Notes under the pieces: model-generated
What the model was told of the DNA's origin: nothing
What the model saw: only the letters and a program-made list of their open reading frames with translations
The model's database searches: none
Position numbers and translations under genes: made by a program
Shown: positions 43,812 through 55,057 of the stretch, piece after piece
Layout: each line of letters opens with the position of its first letter
How positions within the stretch are numbered: the first letter of the stretch is position 1
Assembly: GCF_024979295.1 (NCBI RefSeq)
Contig: NZ_JANLCJ010000006.1
Span: 186,001 to 250,000 of the forward strand
DNA length: 64,000 nucleotides
Source of the DNA: Herbiconiux daphne
GTDB lineage: Bacteria; Actinomycetota; Actinomycetes; Actinomycetales; Microbacteriaceae
Reading direction: 5' to 3'

Positions 43812-44393
43812 ATGACTGACGACAACACCAACGGTCGTCAGCCTGATGACGAGTCGGGCGCCTCTTCCGAAGAGACGCCCGACTCGGCCTTCATCCAGGC
43901 TGAAGGACCTGATGTCGAGACCTCGCTGACCGACGCCGACCTGTCGTTCCTCTCGGGGCAGACGACGGCCGACGAGCTGGCGGCCGAGCGGCTCGCCGAT
44001 CTGCAGCGGGTGACGGCGGAATACGCGAACTACCGCAAGCGCACCGAGGCCAACCGCGAAGTCGAGCGCGAGCGCGCCGTCGGCGACGTGGTCAAGGTTC
44101 TGCTGCCGGTGCTCGACGACCTCGACCGGGCCGCCAAGCACGGCGACCTCGAAGAGGGCGGCCCGTTCACGGCGATCGCGGCGAAGCTGCGGTCGGGCGT
44201 CGAGCGGGTGGGGCTCACGCCCTTCGGTGCGGCCGGCGATCTCTTCGACCCCCAGGTGCACGAGGCGATCTTCCAGCAGCCGAGTGCCGACGTCGAGACT
44301 CCGACGATCGCCGACGTGGTCGAATCCGGGTACTACCTTGGTTCCACGCTGCTACGCGCCGCCAAGGTCGTAGTGGCGGTGCCCAATGGCTAG
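43812..44393 (+). CDS. grpE: Nucleotide exchange factor GrpE
   Basis: 193 residues: an acidic disordered N-terminus, a long coiled coil (LADLQRVTAEYANYRKRTE) and the C-terminal beta domain (FDPQVHEAIFQQPSAD, GYYLGSTLLRAAKVVVA). It releases ADP from DnaK. It starts three bases after dnaK and overlaps dnaJ by eight bases. Confidence 0.95.
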   Translation: MTDDNTNGRQPDDESGASSEETPDSAFIQAEGPDVETSLTDADLSFLSGQTTADELAAERLADLQRVTAEYANYRKRTEANREVERERAVGDVVKVLLPVLDDLDRAAKHGDLEEGGPFTAIAAKLRSGVERVGLTPFGAAGDLFDPQVHEAIFQQPSADVETPTIADVVESGYYLGSTLLRAAKVVVAVPNG

Positions 44394-45384
44394 CCAGGAC
44401 TGGTTCGACAAAGACTTCTACAAAGTGCTCGGGGTGTCGAAAGACATCACGCAGGCCGACCTGAAGAAGGCTTATCGCAAGCTCGCGCGCCAGTTCCACC
44501 CCGACTCCAACCAGGGTGACGCGAAGGCCGAGGCCCGGTTCAAGGAGATCAGCGAGGCCTACTCGGTGCTCTCCGACGAGGAGCAGCGCAAAGAATACGA
44601 CCAGATCCGCGCCATGGGCTCCGGCGCTCGCTTCACCGCGGGCGGCGGGGGTCAGGGCGGCGGCTTCGAAGACGTGTTCGGCGGCATGTTCGGTCAGGGC
44701 GGCGGGGGTGCTCGGGGGCAGAGCTACAGCTACCAGCAGGCTCCCGGCGGCTTCGACGACATCCTCGGCGGCATGTTCGGCGGGGGCGGCGGCTTCGGCT
44801 CGCAGCGCGCGGGGTTCGGCTTCGGCGGTCCCACGCGCGGTCGCGACGTCACCGCGCGCACCACGATCGACTTCATCACCGCGGTGAAGGGCGACACCAT
44901 CAAGCTGCAGACAGCGGATGGCAAGCCGATCACGGTGAAGATCCCCGCCGGCGTGGCCGACCAGCAGAAGATCAAGCTGCGCGGCAAGGGCGAGCCCTCG
45001 CCCGACGGCGGCGAGCCCGGCGACATCGTGCTCACGGTGTCGGTGCGTAAGCATCCGGTGTTCGAACGCGACGGCCTCAACCTGCGCGTCAACGTGCCGG
45101 TCACCTTCGTCGAGGCCACCCTCGGGGCGACCATCGAGGTGCCCACGCTCGGTGGCCCTCCGGTGAAGCTCAAGGTCGCGGCCGGCACCCCGTCGGGGCG
45201 CGTGCTGCGCGTCAAGGGCCGGGGAGTCGAGTCGTCGAAGGGCAAGGGAGACCTGCTCGCCGTCGTTCAGGTGGCGGTGCCGTCGCACCTCACCGCCGAA
45301 CAGCGCGAGGCGCTCGAGCACTTCCACCAGGTGGAGCCGCAGGAGAACCCGCGCACCGAACTGCTCGCCAAGGCGCGGGAGTAG
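44386..45384 (+). CDS. dnaJ: DnaJ-family co-chaperone lacking the zinc finger
   Basis: 332 residues. The J domain has YKVLGV and the HPD motif in RQFHPDSN. A Gly/Phe-rich region (about residues 75-140) follows, then the two C-terminal beta domains starting at RGRDVTARTTIDF. No CxxCxGxG repeats are present, so this is a type II (CbpA-like) DnaJ. It stimulates the DnaK ATPase. The start overlaps grpE. Confidence 0.95.
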   Translation: MASQDWFDKDFYKVLGVSKDITQADLKKAYRKLARQFHPDSNQGDAKAEARFKEISEAYSVLSDEEQRKEYDQIRAMGSGARFTAGGGGQGGGFEDVFGGMFGQGGGGARGQSYSYQQAPGGFDDILGGMFGGGGGFGSQRAGFGFGGPTRGRDVTARTTIDFITAVKGDTIKLQTADGKPITVKIPAGVADQQKIKLRGKGEPSPDGGEPGDIVLTVSVRKHPVFERDGLNLRVNVPVTFVEATLGATIEVPTLGGPPVKLKVAAGTPSGRVLRVKGRGVESSKGKGDLLAVVQVAVPSHLTAEQREALEHFHQVEPQENPRTELLAKARE

Positions 45385-45403
45385 CAGGAGAGGAACGCTG
45401 CTG

Positions 45404-45823
45404 ATGGACGAGTCGTCGCCCCTGTTCGCGATCGCCGTCGCCGCAGAGCTCGCGGGCATGCATCCGCAGACCCTGCGCCAGTACGACCGGTTGGGGCTCG
45501 TGAGCCCCAACCGCACGTCGGGCAAGTCGAGGCGCTACTCGATGCGCGATGTCGTGCAATTGCGCGAGATCGCCCGCCTCTCGTCGGAGGGGGTGTCGCT
45601 CGAGGGCATCGCCCGCATCCTGCAGCTCGAGAACCAGGTCAACGCCCTCGAGTCGCGCGTGCGCGAGCTCGAGTCGACGCTCGCCGACGAGCTGCTCAAC
45701 CGCCCGGGGCGCCGGGTTTTCGCCGCCGGGGTCGAGGGCGAGATCATCTCGCTCAAGCACGGCACCCGCACCCAGCGCCGCACCGAACTCGTGGTGTGGC
45801 GCCCGCTCGGCAAGGGCGACTGA
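45404..45823 (+). CDS. hspR: Heat-shock repressor HspR (MerR family)
   Basis: 139 residues. The MerR-type winged helix begins FAIAVAAELAGMHPQTLRQY and continues GLVSPNRTSGKSRRYSMRDV; a coiled coil follows (LENQVNALESRVRELESTL). HspR represses its own operon and clpB through HAIR sites, and three such sites are visible in the window. Last gene of the dnaK operon, 20 bases after dnaJ. Confidence 0.96.
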   Translation: MDESSPLFAIAVAAELAGMHPQTLRQYDRLGLVSPNRTSGKSRRYSMRDVVQLREIARLSSEGVSLEGIARILQLENQVNALESRVRELESTLADELLNRPGRRVFAAGVEGEIISLKHGTRTQRRTELVVWRPLGKGD

Positions 45824-45869
45824 CCCGTCGCTCGCCCGGCGGTGGCCCCGCGTCCCGTACGGTTGAGGC

Positions 45870-47009
45870 GTGACCGAGTTCTCGTTCGACGCGCTGAGGC
45901 GTGCGCCCGACGTCGAAGCCGACAATCTGTTCGCGGTCGACGCCAGCGACCGGCTCATCCTCGACCAGGCGGATGCCGCGCTCGAAGAGACCGTGGGCGA
46001 CCCGGGTCGGGTCGTGGTGATCGGCGACAACTACGGCGCCCTCACGCTCGGTGCCGCCGCGGTGCTCGAGCTGCACGGCATCCGGGTGCATCAAGACGCC
46101 CTGGCCGGCGAGCTCGCTCTCGCCGCCAACGCGCGCCGGGTGACCGACCTCGATCTGAGCGGCCGGTTCGTGAACCTGCCGCTCTCGAAGCAGCTGCTCG
46201 AGGATGCGACCGTGGTGCTGCTGCAGCTGCCCCGCAGCCTCGCGGCGCTCGACGACATCGCGCGTGCCATCGCTGCCTACGCCGACCCCTCGGTGACGGT
46301 CTATGCCGGCGGGCGCGTCAAGCACATGACGACCGCCATGAACGAGGTGCTCGCGGCATCCTTCGACTCGGTCACGGCGCGGCTCGCCCGCCAGAAGTCG
46401 CGGGTGCTCATCGCGAGCGGACCCCGTCCCGGGGTCGGTGTCGCGCTGCCCCGGCGGGAGTTCCACGACGACGTCGGACTGTGGATCTGCGCCTCGGGCG
46501 GCGCCTTCGCCGGCACGAAACTCGACATCGGCACCCGCTTTCTGCTCGGGCATCTCGACGAGATGAAACCGGATGCCGCCACCGCCATCGATCTCGGCTG
46601 CGGCACCGGTGCCCTGGCCGCAGCCCTCGCGCGCGCCCGGCCCGGCCTCGCCGTGATCGCGACCGATCAGTCATTGGCCGCGGTCGAGTCGGCCACGGCG
46701 ACCATGGAGGCCAACGGCCTCGCCGATCGGGTCGACGTCGTGCGCGACGACGCCCTGAGCGGCTTCGACGACGGCAGTGCCGATCTCGTCGTGCTCAACC
46801 CGCCCTTCCACACCGGATCGACCGTGCACGCCGGCATCGCGCTCAAGCTGTTCGAGGCGGCCGGCCGCGTGCTGGCCCCGGGCGGCGAGCTCTGGACCGT
46901 GTTCAACTCGCACCTGTCGTATCGCGCCGCCCTGCAGCGTGCCGTCGGCGCCACCCGTCAGGTCGACCGCAACGCCAAGTTCACGGTGATGGTGTCGACG
47001 AAGCGTTGA
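45870..47009 (+). CDS. RlmG/RsmC-like rRNA (guanine-N2) methyltransferase
   Basis: 379 residues from GTG 45870. The N-terminal half is a degenerate methyltransferase-like domain (RVVVIGDNYGALTLGAAAVL) and the C-terminal half holds the SAM motif AIDLGCGTGALAAALA and catalytic VLNPPFHTG (NPPF). That two-domain layout is shared by RsmC and RlmG, which methylate guanines of 16S or 23S rRNA. The last 29 bases overlap the convergent mannosyltransferase gene. Confidence 0.85.
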   Translation: MTEFSFDALRRAPDVEADNLFAVDASDRLILDQADAALEETVGDPGRVVVIGDNYGALTLGAAAVLELHGIRVHQDALAGELALAANARRVTDLDLSGRFVNLPLSKQLLEDATVVLLQLPRSLAALDDIARAIAAYADPSVTVYAGGRVKHMTTAMNEVLAASFDSVTARLARQKSRVLIASGPRPGVGVALPRREFHDDVGLWICASGGAFAGTKLDIGTRFLLGHLDEMKPDAATAIDLGCGTGALAAALARARPGLAVIATDQSLAAVESATATMEANGLADRVDVVRDDALSGFDDGSADLVVLNPPFHTGSTVHAGIALKLFEAAGRVLAPGGELWTVFNSHLSYRAALQRAVGATRQVDRNAKFTVMVSTKR

Positions 47010-48606
47010 CACGCTCGGCGGCCGGCAGGGCGAGCATCGGGGCCGCCAGGCCCCGGCCCGTGAAGCGGCGGTGCAGCGTCCACTCGAACAGGGCCACGAG
47101 CACGACCGCGCCGACGAGTCCAGTGAGGCCGTAGACGGTGGGGATCGCCGGGTCGGCGCGCAGCCGGTCGATGAGGTCGACCTGCTCGCCGCTGATGCCG
47201 ATCAGCACGAAGAAGACAGTGGCGTAGACGAACAGCCGCGCCTGCCAGAGCCGCCGCAGCCCGGCCACCGCGCAGAGGCTCAGCAGCCAGAGGCCGTACC
47301 AGGGGTGCAGCAGTGGCGAGAAGAGCGCGAGGGCGGCGAACACCCCGGCGAGCAGCCAGAGCGGGTCGGCCCGCCGCTTGACCGTCACGAGGAACGCCGC
47401 GATCGCACAGCCAATGGCGAGGAAGGCGAGCACGACGATCGAGCGCACCTGGTCGCCGTCGCCGCCGAGGCCGTCGGCGAGATCACGCGACCAGAGCGAC
47501 AGGATGCGCGGGATCGAATACCACGAGCCGATCTCGATCGGGGTGCCGAGCCCGGCGATCCAGCCCACGCCGACTCCCAGGCCCACGCCGAGGGCCACGA
47601 TGCTGCCGGCCGCGATGGCGGCCACGGCGGCCCAGCGCCGGATGAGCGCACCCCAGTTCGCGGTGGAGCCCGCCCAGATGATGCCGATGATCGGCAGCGC
47701 GATGAGTGCGATCGGCTTGATGCCGATGGCCGCCGTGACGAGCAGGGTGGCGAGCACCGGGCGCTGCCGCAGCGCCCAGTAGGCACCGGCGACGATGAGC
47801 CCGAGCATGAGGGCGTCGTTGTGCCCGGCGACCACGAAGTTCATCAGCACCAGCGGGCTCGCCGCAATCGCCCAGAGCACCGCCGCCTCGTTGAACCCGC
47901 GCAGCCGCGCTATGCGCCAGCCGTAGTAGGCGAGCATGGCCAGTCCGGCTACCGCGAGCAGCCGCATGCCGAACAGGCTCGCCTCGATCGGCAGCCAGGA
48001 TGTCGCCACCACCACGATCCGGGCGAGCAGCACGAACAGCGGACCGTAAGGGGTGACCGTGGTCGACCATTTGATGTCGACGCCCGCCTCGAACCAGCCG
48101 GGCACGTCGGCCATCACGTCGGTGTAGGGGTCGAGACCCGCCACGAGCATCCGACCCTGGCCGAGGTAGGCGTAGATGTCGCGGCTGAACAGCGGCAGCG
48201 CGAACAGCAGGGGGGCCGACCACACGATGGCCGAGGTGGCGACCTGGCGCAGGGGAGCACGGGTGCTCGCGCGGCGGGCGGCTGCGGCATCCGGAGCCCG
48301 TGTGCCGGCGGCATCCGTTCGGCCGCGGGGCGACAAGCGGGGCGACAGGCTGGGCGACAGGCGGGGCGACGCACGGAGCGACAGGCCGAGCGAGAGCCAC
48401 GCCGCGAGCAGCAGCAGCACTCCGGCCACGACGAGCAGGGTGCACACCCACGCGGCCGCGTGACTGTTGCGCAGCAGCGCGATGAACGGCTGCGTCTGCA
48501 GCGACGAGCCGGGCGCCAGCCAGCCGACCCCCAGTGATCCCGCGGTGATTGCGAGCGACCCGACCAGGCCGATGACCAGGCGCAGCGGCGGGGGGAGAGA
48601 GAGCAC
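46981..48606 (-). CDS. MptB-like polyprenol-phosphomannose mannosyltransferase (copy 1)
   Basis: 541 residues with about thirteen membrane segments. FSRDIYAYLGQGRMLVAGLDPYTDV is the external-loop motif with catalytic Asp typical of GT-C enzymes, followed by TVTPYGPLFVLLARIV and VVAGHNDALMLGL. It resembles MptB, the alpha-1,6-mannosyltransferase of lipomannan-type glycolipids in actinobacteria. The GTG at 48606 gives the same N-terminus as the adjacent paralog; a GTG at 48621 is possible. An Arg/Ser/Pro loop (RLSPSLSPRLSPRG) is encoded by 12-base tandem repeats near 48330-48380. Confidence 0.78.
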   Translation of the reverse strand: MLSLPPPLRLVIGLVGSLAITAGSLGVGWLAPGSSLQTQPFIALLRNSHAAAWVCTLLVVAGVLLLLAAWLSLGLSLRASPRLSPSLSPRLSPRGRTDAAGTRAPDAAAARRASTRAPLRQVATSAIVWSAPLLFALPLFSRDIYAYLGQGRMLVAGLDPYTDVMADVPGWFEAGVDIKWSTTVTPYGPLFVLLARIVVVATSWLPIEASLFGMRLLAVAGLAMLAYYGWRIARLRGFNEAAVLWAIAASPLVLMNFVVAGHNDALMLGLIVAGAYWALRQRPVLATLLVTAAIGIKPIALIALPIIGIIWAGSTANWGALIRRWAAVAAIAAGSIVALGVGLGVGVGWIAGLGTPIEIGSWYSIPRILSLWSRDLADGLGGDGDQVRSIVVLAFLAIGCAIAAFLVTVKRRADPLWLLAGVFAALALFSPLLHPWYGLWLLSLCAVAGLRRLWQARLFVYATVFFVLIGISGEQVDLIDRLRADPAIPTVYGLTGLVGAVVLVALFEWTLHRRFTGRGLAAPMLALPAAERVNASSTPSP

Positions 48607-48651
48607 AGTATGTCTTATCACGACCCGGCTGGGCGGGGCGTGCGCCGCGGG

Positions 48652-50160
48652 CTAACCCGGCAGCGACGACGCGGCGAAGACGCGGGCCGGGAAGGTGCGG
48701 CGCAGGCGGTATTCGGTGGCGACGAGCACCGCGGTGACGCCCACGAGCGCCGCGCCGATCACGGCGACCGGGATCATCGTGTCGCCCTCGAGGCGTTGCT
48801 CGAGGTTGAGCGGCTCCGCGAGCCCGATCAGCATGAAGAAGGCGGTGGAGTAGAGCACCACCCGGATGCGCCAGAGCCGCTCGACGCCGGCCACCGCGAA
48901 GAAGGTGAGCAGCCAGAGGCCGTACCACGGGTGCAGCACGGGCGAGGCGAGCATCACTACCGCGAAGCATCCGGCGAGCAGCCACACCGGATCGGCCCGG
49001 CGCCGCGCGATGAGTAGCACGGCGGCGGCCGCCGCGCCCAGCCCGAGCAGCACGAGCTTGAACACGCTCTGGGTGACGTCGCCCGAGAGACCGACCCCGT
49101 TGGCGAGGCCGCCGATGCCGATGCCCAGGATGTTCGCGGGCGCGTACCACGACGAGATGGTGACGGGCGTGGCGAGCGCGCCGATCCAGCCGACACCGAC
49201 CCCGATGCCCCAGCCGAGCACGGCGATGCCACCGAGCGCGATCGACGCGACCGCGAGCCAGCGGCGGACGACGACCCCCCAGCCGGCCTCGCGGCCCGCC
49301 CAGATCAGCCCGATGATCGGCAGGGCGATCAGCGCGATGGGTTTGACCCCGATCGCCAGGGCCACCAGCACGGTGCCGAGAACGGGGCGGTCTTTGAGGG
49401 CGTAGTAGACGCCGCCCACGATCAGCCCCAGCATCAGCGAGTCGTTGTGGCCCGCCACCACGAAGTTCATCAGCACGAGCGGGCTGGCGGCCACGACCCA
49501 GAGCACGCCGGCCTCGTTGAGCCCGCGCAGGCGGGCGATGCGCCACGCGTAGTAGGCGAGCATCGCCAGGCCCGCCACCGCCAGCGCGCGGAACGCGAAC
49601 ACCGCCACCTCGGCCGGCAGCGCATCCGTCGACATCACCACCACCCGCTCGAGCCACACGAACACCGGTCCGTAGGGGGTCTGCGTGTCGGCCCAGAGCG
49701 GATCGACGCCGAGGCCGAACCAGCCCGGCAGATCGGCCATCCCGGTCGTGTAGGGGTTGAGCCCGGCGGCCATCAGCCGGCCCTGGCCGACGTAGGCGAA
49801 CATGTCGCGACTGAACATCGGCAGGGTGAACAGCAGCGGCGCCGCCCATGCGGCCGCCGAGAGCGCGACCTGGCGCACCTGCGCCGCCTTCTTGCGCGCG
49901 TCGGTCTTGGGGCCCGAGCGGCGCTCGAGCAGCGACATCCCGAGCGCGATCCACGCCACGAGCAGCATCACGGCGCCGGCCACCACGAGCAGGCCGCAGA
50001 TCGTCACGGCTCCGCGGTAGTCGCGCAGCAGCACGAACAGGTGCCAGGTGCGAAGAACGGATGCCGGTCCGAGCCACCCTGCTCCGAGCGACCCGACCGC
50101 GATCGCCACGGAGCCGAGAACTCCGAGCAGCAGGCGCACTCGAGGGGGGATGACAGGCAC
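48652..50160 (-). CDS. MptB-like polyprenol-phosphomannose mannosyltransferase (copy 2)
   Basis: 502 residues, clearly paralogous to the downstream gene: FSRDMFAYVGQGRLMAAGLNPY, TQTPYGPVFVWLERVV, VVAGHNDSLMLGLIVGGVYYAL and LHPWYGLWLL are shared nearly position by position. About thirteen membrane segments. The two genes are separated by 45 bp and point away from clpB. Acting on the outer membrane face, they would extend mannan chains from a polyprenol-phosphomannose donor; two copies could add different linkages. Confidence 0.78.
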   Translation of the reverse strand: MPVIPPRVRLLLGVLGSVAIAVGSLGAGWLGPASVLRTWHLFVLLRDYRGAVTICGLLVVAGAVMLLVAWIALGMSLLERRSGPKTDARKKAAQVRQVALSAAAWAAPLLFTLPMFSRDMFAYVGQGRLMAAGLNPYTTGMADLPGWFGLGVDPLWADTQTPYGPVFVWLERVVVMSTDALPAEVAVFAFRALAVAGLAMLAYYAWRIARLRGLNEAGVLWVVAASPLVLMNFVVAGHNDSLMLGLIVGGVYYALKDRPVLGTVLVALAIGVKPIALIALPIIGLIWAGREAGWGVVVRRWLAVASIALGGIAVLGWGIGVGVGWIGALATPVTISSWYAPANILGIGIGGLANGVGLSGDVTQSVFKLVLLGLGAAAAAVLLIARRRADPVWLLAGCFAVVMLASPVLHPWYGLWLLTFFAVAGVERLWRIRVVLYSTAFFMLIGLAEPLNLEQRLEGDTMIPVAVIGAALVGVTAVLVATEYRLRRTFPARVFAASSLPG

Positions 50161-50228
50161 GATCTTGTCTTACCACCCTCAGTTGAATGCGCGGCGAACG
50201 CTGGCACAAGATCCGCCGCTCTGCTAAA

Positions 50229-50249
50229 CTTGAGTCAGATCAACTCAAC
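50229..50249 (+). promoter_or_regulatory. HAIR operator upstream of clpB
   Basis: CTTGAGT-CAGATCA-ACTCAAC matches the HspR consensus CTTGAGT-N7-ACTCAAG at 13 of 14 positions. It lies 42 bases before the clpB start and places clpB in the HspR regulon with the dnaK operon. Confidence 0.9.
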
Positions 50250-50290
50250 TTTGGAACCGGCAAGCAGAAGACAAGGAGTCGAATCCACCG

Positions 50291-52534
<2,244 letters not shown>

Positions 52535-52555
52535 CCGAGCGCACACGCGAGAACG

Positions 52556-52588
52556 CGCCGGGCCCCTGATTCGTTCGGGGGCCCGGCG
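52556..52588 (+). terminator. Terminator of clpB
   Basis: CGCCGGGCCCC and GGGGCCCGGCG form a perfect 11-bp stem with an 11-base loop, 21 bases after the clpB stop, followed by TTCTGTGTTGT. Confidence 0.88.
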
Positions 52589-52678
52589 TTCTGTGTTGTG
52601 GGCGGATTGCGGCTTGTTCGGCGGTGTGTCAGGCGGCTCAGCGCGAAGCCAACGCCGAGGCCGCCGCCGTCTCCGCGC

Positions 52679-53308
52679 TCACTCGTTGGCGAGCAGCAGC
52701 TCGGCGAGCGGCAGACGGGTGCGCGGCGCCGACTCGCGCGTGCGCAGAATCTCGTCGGGCAGCGCGTCGGGCGAGGCGAGGGTGCCGATCGCCGCGACCG
52801 TCACCGGGGTGAGGGTGTCGTCGAGGTCGAAGGCCTGCGCGATCGCGGCGACGTCGAAGCCGCCCATCTGGTGCACGTGCAGTCCGTCGTGGTGGGCCTG
52901 CACCGAGAGGTGCGCCATGGCCTGCCCGAGGTCGTACTCCGCCCAGCGCAGCGGCTTGCCGTCGGCGCCGGTGGTCGCGACGACGCCCACGACGAGCACG
53001 GCGGCCGAGGTGGCCCACACCGAGTTGAAGCCCATCAGGGTGGCGGCGACCTTGTCGAACGCCTCGGTGCCGCGGCGCGCCACGATGAATCGCGCGGGCT
53101 GCGAGTTGGCGGCCGACGGCGACCACCGGGCGGCCTCGAGAGCCGCGGTCAGCGCGGTCTCGTCGATGGGCGCGGCGGCGTCGAACGAACGGGGGCTCCA
53201 GCGGTCGGCCAGAACGGGGTGGATGGGGGCGCTGGTCTCAGCGCTGCGGTCGAACGAGCCTCGCGAGACGGGGGCGTCGAACGTGCGGGGGTCTGCGGTG
53301 ATGGTCAT
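52679..53308 (-). CDS. Nitroreductase family protein
   Basis: 209 residues. HPVLADRWSPRSFD is the FMN-binding N-terminal motif, AARWSPSAANSQPARFIV the second FMN motif, and AMAHLSVQAHHDGLHVHQMGGFD the C-terminal region of NADPH-dependent FMN nitroreductases of the NfnB/RutE type. Likely reduces quinones, nitro groups or related electrophiles. The start at 53308 has only a weak ribosome-binding site. Confidence 0.88.
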   Translation of the reverse strand: MTITADPRTFDAPVSRGSFDRSAETSAPIHPVLADRWSPRSFDAAAPIDETALTAALEAARWSPSAANSQPARFIVARRGTEAFDKVAATLMGFNSVWATSAAVLVVGVVATTGADGKPLRWAEYDLGQAMAHLSVQAHHDGLHVHQMGGFDVAAIAQAFDLDDTLTPVTVAAIGTLASPDALPDEILRTRESAPRTRLPLAELLLANE

Positions 53309-53424
53309 GACGACTCCAAGGGATCGAGCGGTGTTCTGCACGCCATTGGACAGCGGATGAGTCGGGCCGGGCAGTGATCGAATCGGACTGCGGTCCGCTT
53401 CATGCAACCGACTCCCCGCCGCAG

Positions 53425-54153
53425 TTATTCCGCGTCGTCGACCGGGCTCGTCGAGGGCGCTCGGCCCCGTTGCTGCCGCGCCCGGCGCACGCGTTTCGCG
53501 ACGAACCACACCGCGGCCGCGGCGACCACCACGATCACCACCACCTGGAAGATGCCCGCGTACTCCTCGACCACGTGCCACTGCTCGCCGAGAAAGAAGC
53601 CGGCGACGATGAACACCGAGTTCCAGATGAGGCTGCCGGCCGTGGTCAGCAGGGCGAACCGCCAGAGCGGCATCCGTTCGATCCCGGCCGGAATCGAGAT
53701 GAAGCTGCGGAAGATGGGCACCATCCGCCCGAAGAACACCGCCTTGCTGCCGTGCCGCTGGAACCAGGCTTCGGTGCGGTCGATGTCGTCGACGTCGATG
53801 AGCGGCATGCGACGGGCGAGCCTGCGCATGCGGTCACGCCCCAGCCAGGCACCCAGCCCATAGAGCGCCAGGGCGCCCACGAGCGAGCCGAGTGTGGTGA
53901 ACACGATCGCCGCGGTGAGGTCGAGGTCGCCCCGGCTCGCGGTGAACCCCGCGAGTGGCAGGATGACCTCGCTCGGAATGGGCGGGAAGAGGTTCTCGAC
54001 CGCCACGGCGATGCCCGCGCCGGGGGCGCCGAGCGTCTGCATGAGCGACACGACCCAGTCGCCGATCGCTCCGAGGCCCGAGCTCTCGGAAGCCGCCCGG
54101 GGAACGGCGAAGTGGGGAAGGGAGACGGATGGGTCGGCTGCGGCCAGGCTCAT
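53425..54153 (-). CDS. DedA family membrane protein
   Basis: 242 residues. VENLFPPIPSEVILPLAGF, then GRMVPIFRSFISIPAG and FALLTTAGSLIWNSVFIVAGF are the DedA/VTT-domain signatures including the conserved Arg and Pro residues. DedA proteins are linked to lipid-carrier (undecaprenyl phosphate or phospholipid) flipping. The C-terminus is Arg-rich. Divergent from the AlkD-like gene. Confidence 0.92.
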   Translation of the reverse strand: MSLAAADPSVSLPHFAVPRAASESSGLGAIGDWVVSLMQTLGAPGAGIAVAVENLFPPIPSEVILPLAGFTASRGDLDLTAAIVFTTLGSLVGALALYGLGAWLGRDRMRRLARRMPLIDVDDIDRTEAWFQRHGSKAVFFGRMVPIFRSFISIPAGIERMPLWRFALLTTAGSLIWNSVFIVAGFFLGEQWHVVEEYAGIFQVVVIVVVAAAAVWFVAKRVRRARQQRGRAPSTSPVDDAE

Positions 54154-54217
54154 GCCTCAACGGTAGGGGCTTCGGCTGGGGTGACCCTGATCGCCGGGGG
54201 GGGCTTAGGGTGGGCGC

Positions 54218-55048
54218 GTGAACGAACGTGCCGCGGGCACCGGCCCTGCCGCGGGAGCGGGCACCGCCAGGGGCGACGCCCCTGTCGCGGGAGCCGCCCC
54301 CGCCGCGCGCGCGACCGCCGCCGAAGTGGAGGCGGCGCTCGCCGATATCGCCGACGCCGCCGACGCGGTGAACCTGCGCCGGTTCTTCAAGACCGGGCCC
54401 GGGCAATACGGCGAGGGCGACGAGTTCATCGGGGTGCGGGTGCCGGCGAGTCGCGCCGTGGCCAAGCGGTTCGCGAACCGGCTGGCGCCCGCCGAGATCG
54501 ACGCGCTGCTCGAGAGCCGGGTGCACGAGCACCGCCTGGTGGGCCTGTTCCTGCTGATCGCCGACCTCGACCGAGCCGTCGCCCCGCGCACGCGCGACGA
54601 GGCCGACGAGCGGCGGGTCGTCGACCAGTACCGCAGGGCGGTGCGCCGGGGGCGGGTCGACAACTGGGATCTCGTCGACTCCTCCGCCGACCAGATCCTC
54701 GGCCGATGGCTGCTGCTCACCGGCGCGCCCCGCGACGAGCTGTTCGCGCTGGCGCGAAGCGACGACCTGTGGCAGCGCCGGGTCGGCGTGCTCGCCACGT
54801 TCGCCTTCATCAAGAGCGGCGACGCCACGACGACCCTCGAGATCGCACCCCTACTGCTCGACGACCCGCACGACCTCCTGCACAAGGCGGTGGGCTGGAT
54901 GCTGCGCGAAGTCGGCAAACGCGTCGACCGCGCCCTGCTGCTCGGCTTTCTCGACGACTACGCCGCCCGCATGCCGCGCACGATGCTCAGCTACGCCACC
55001 GAGCATCTCGATGCCGAGCAGAGGCGGCACTACCGCTCGCTCGGCTGA
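54218..55048 (+). CDS. AlkD-like DNA alkylation repair protein
   Basis: 276 residues from GTG 54218 after an Ala/Gly-rich N-terminus. FFKTGPGQYGEGDEFIGVRV and ASRAVAKRFANRL begin the HEAT-like repeat domain. NWDLVDSSADQILGRWLL and WQRRVGVLATFAFIKSGD carry the Trp and Asp residues that handle alkylated bases in AlkD. It removes N3- and N7-alkyl purines without base flipping. Confidence 0.9.
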   Translation: MNERAAGTGPAAGAGTARGDAPVAGAAPAARATAAEVEAALADIADAADAVNLRRFFKTGPGQYGEGDEFIGVRVPASRAVAKRFANRLAPAEIDALLESRVHEHRLVGLFLLIADLDRAVAPRTRDEADERRVVDQYRRAVRRGRVDNWDLVDSSADQILGRWLLLTGAPRDELFALARSDDLWQRRVGVLATFAFIKSGDATTTLEIAPLLLDDPHDLLHKAVGWMLREVGKRVDRALLLGFLDDYAARMPRTMLSYATEHLDAEQRRHYRSLG

Positions 55049-55057
55049 CCACCACCG

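Noticed and set aside
42045-44261. Long antisense frame opposite dnaK and grpE
   Set aside because: Its composition mirrors third-position GC bias in the dnaK strand; no start signal and no recognisable domain.
47483-50209. Long minus-strand frame of about 900 codons across both mannosyltransferase genes
   Set aside because: It is a shadow frame of the GC-rich coding genes: Arg/Ala/Pro/His-rich, no domain, and it crosses the gap between two well-supported genes.
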